A DNA stretch of 5,543 bases from Victivallales bacterium. Lineage in GTDB: Bacteria > Verrucomicrobiota > Lentisphaeria > Oligosphaerales > Oligosphaeraceae. The stretch spans positions 1 through 5,543 of the forward strand of contig JAFYIW010000037.1 of the NCBI GenBank assembly GCA_017538465.1. Direction: 5' to 3'. Below are positions 5,403 through 5,543 of this stretch, in pieces; within the stretch, counting starts at the first letter, position 1, and each line of letters begins with the position of its first letter. Position numbers and translations under genes: made by a program. The notes beneath the pieces are model-generated. The model was not told where the DNA came from. It saw only the letters and a list, made by a program, of their open reading frames with translations, and did not search any database.

Positions 5403-5498
5403 GTGGTGTCCTCCCACCGACAGCTGCGCGCCCTTGCGGGCGCTTGCAGTCGGTTACGCATGGTAGCGCACTAAACGTGCGCTCGCCGCTTCGCGGCT
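5381..5498. repeat. Right arm: mirror image of the left arm, four hairpins
   Basis: In order the arm holds: hairpin GCGCC-CTTCA-GGCGC (5381-5395); spacer with GTGGTGTCCTCCC; and a long hairpin at 5417-5453. The long hairpin is CCGA/TCGG, CTGC/GCAG and GCGCCC-TTGC-GGGCGC at 5428-5443. Linker CGGTTACGCATGGT (5451-5464), hairpin AGCGCAC-TAAAC-GTGCGCT (5465-5483) and hairpin GCCGC-TTC-GCGGC (5485-5497) follow. The outer part (5451-5498) matches the reverse complement of 4786-4831 at 44 of 46 aligned positions with one 2-nt insertion. Module order and total length equal those of the left arm. Confidence 0.88.
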
Positions 5499-5543
5499 GT
5501 GAGAGGATACCCGCCGACCGGGCACGCCCATGCGTGCGCTCGC
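5499..5543. repeat. Further hairpin and start of another repeat unit at window edge
   Basis: GCACGC-CCAT-GCGTGC at 5522-5537 is a perfect 6-bp hairpin. CGTGCGCTCGC at 5533-5543 repeats 5476-5486 exactly, in direct orientation. In the right arm this motif leads straight into the terminal GCCGC hairpin, so a second unit probably continues beyond the window. Confidence 0.6.

Larger units (their letters stand above)
4760..5543 (+). mobile_element. IS200/REP-associated transposase element with mirrored hairpin arms
   Basis: The element consists of a Y1 transposase gene (4923-5378) between two inverted arms, 4786-4903 and 5381-5498. The left limit is put near 4760 because the RhuM coding sequence loses family similarity there. 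The exact end could lie anywhere from 4758 to 4785. The right limit is not reached, since more hairpin and repeat DNA continues to the window edge. IS200/IS605 elements move as single strands and recognise subterminal hairpins rather than true terminal inverted repeats. REP-associated transposases (RAYTs) are often flanked by inverted REP pairs, and this layout resembles the latter more. The transposase gene is much more AT-rich than its arms and the ara genes, a sign of separate origin. Confidence 0.75.

Noticed and set aside
4786..5543. CRISPR-like array
   Set aside because: The repeats are short hairpins in mirrored arms around a transposase, with no regularly spaced direct repeats, unique spacers or cas genes.

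Overview
The window suggests a GC-rich bacterial chromosome. It joins the end of an L-arabinose catabolic operon to an accessory region with two poison/defence-island-style genes and an IS200/REP-associated transposase element. The taxon cannot be fixed from the sequence. Three traits loosely fit an uncultivated anaerobe of the Verrucomicrobiota/Lentisphaerota/Kiritimatiellota type, but this is a weak inference: the B-D-A gene order, the strongly GC-ending codons of the ara genes, and AAA/DUF4143 and RhuM genes beside REP-like hairpin DNA.

Positions 1-2532 hold the 3' end of araB (ribulokinase), complete araD (L-ribulose-5-phosphate 4-epimerase) and complete araA (L-arabinose isomerase). All lie on the + strand and are tightly coupled: a 2-nt gap between araB and araD, and a 14-nt overlap between araD and araA. 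Together they convert L-arabinose to L-ribulose (AraA), L-ribulose-5-phosphate (AraB) and D-xylulose-5-phosphate (AraD). Catalytic and metal-binding residues visible in AraD and AraA are intact.

Positions 2533-2692 form an AT-rich spacer with a T6GGG/CCCA6 inverted repeat. It is followed by a complete 380-residue AAA-family ATPase of the AAA_14/DUF4143 type (2693-3835). Positions 3836-4120 are a second spacer with several operator-like palindromes and a short stretch that may be a gene remnant.

Positions 4121-4768 encode a RhuM-family protein that stops early. It has the N-terminal RhuM domain and the start of the C-terminal domain, then runs into GC-rich hairpin DNA. Its own coding sequence contains a perfect 15-bp-stem hairpin and a related quasi-palindrome exactly 14 codons later.

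Positions from about 4760 to the window end form a REP/RAYT-like mobile element. A 151-residue Y1 (HUH) transposase gene at 4923-5378 lies between two mirror-image arms (4786-4903 and 5381-5498), each exactly 118 nt and each carrying four hairpins in the same order. The outermost 46-48 nt of the arms are nearly perfect inverted repeats. The two inner hairpins of each arm differ in sequence, apparently by exchange of hairpin tips, but still fold. Another hairpin and an 11-nt repeat of the arm sequence at the very end of the window suggest that the repeat DNA continues. This element, and its apparent truncation of the RhuM gene, is the most interesting part of the window.
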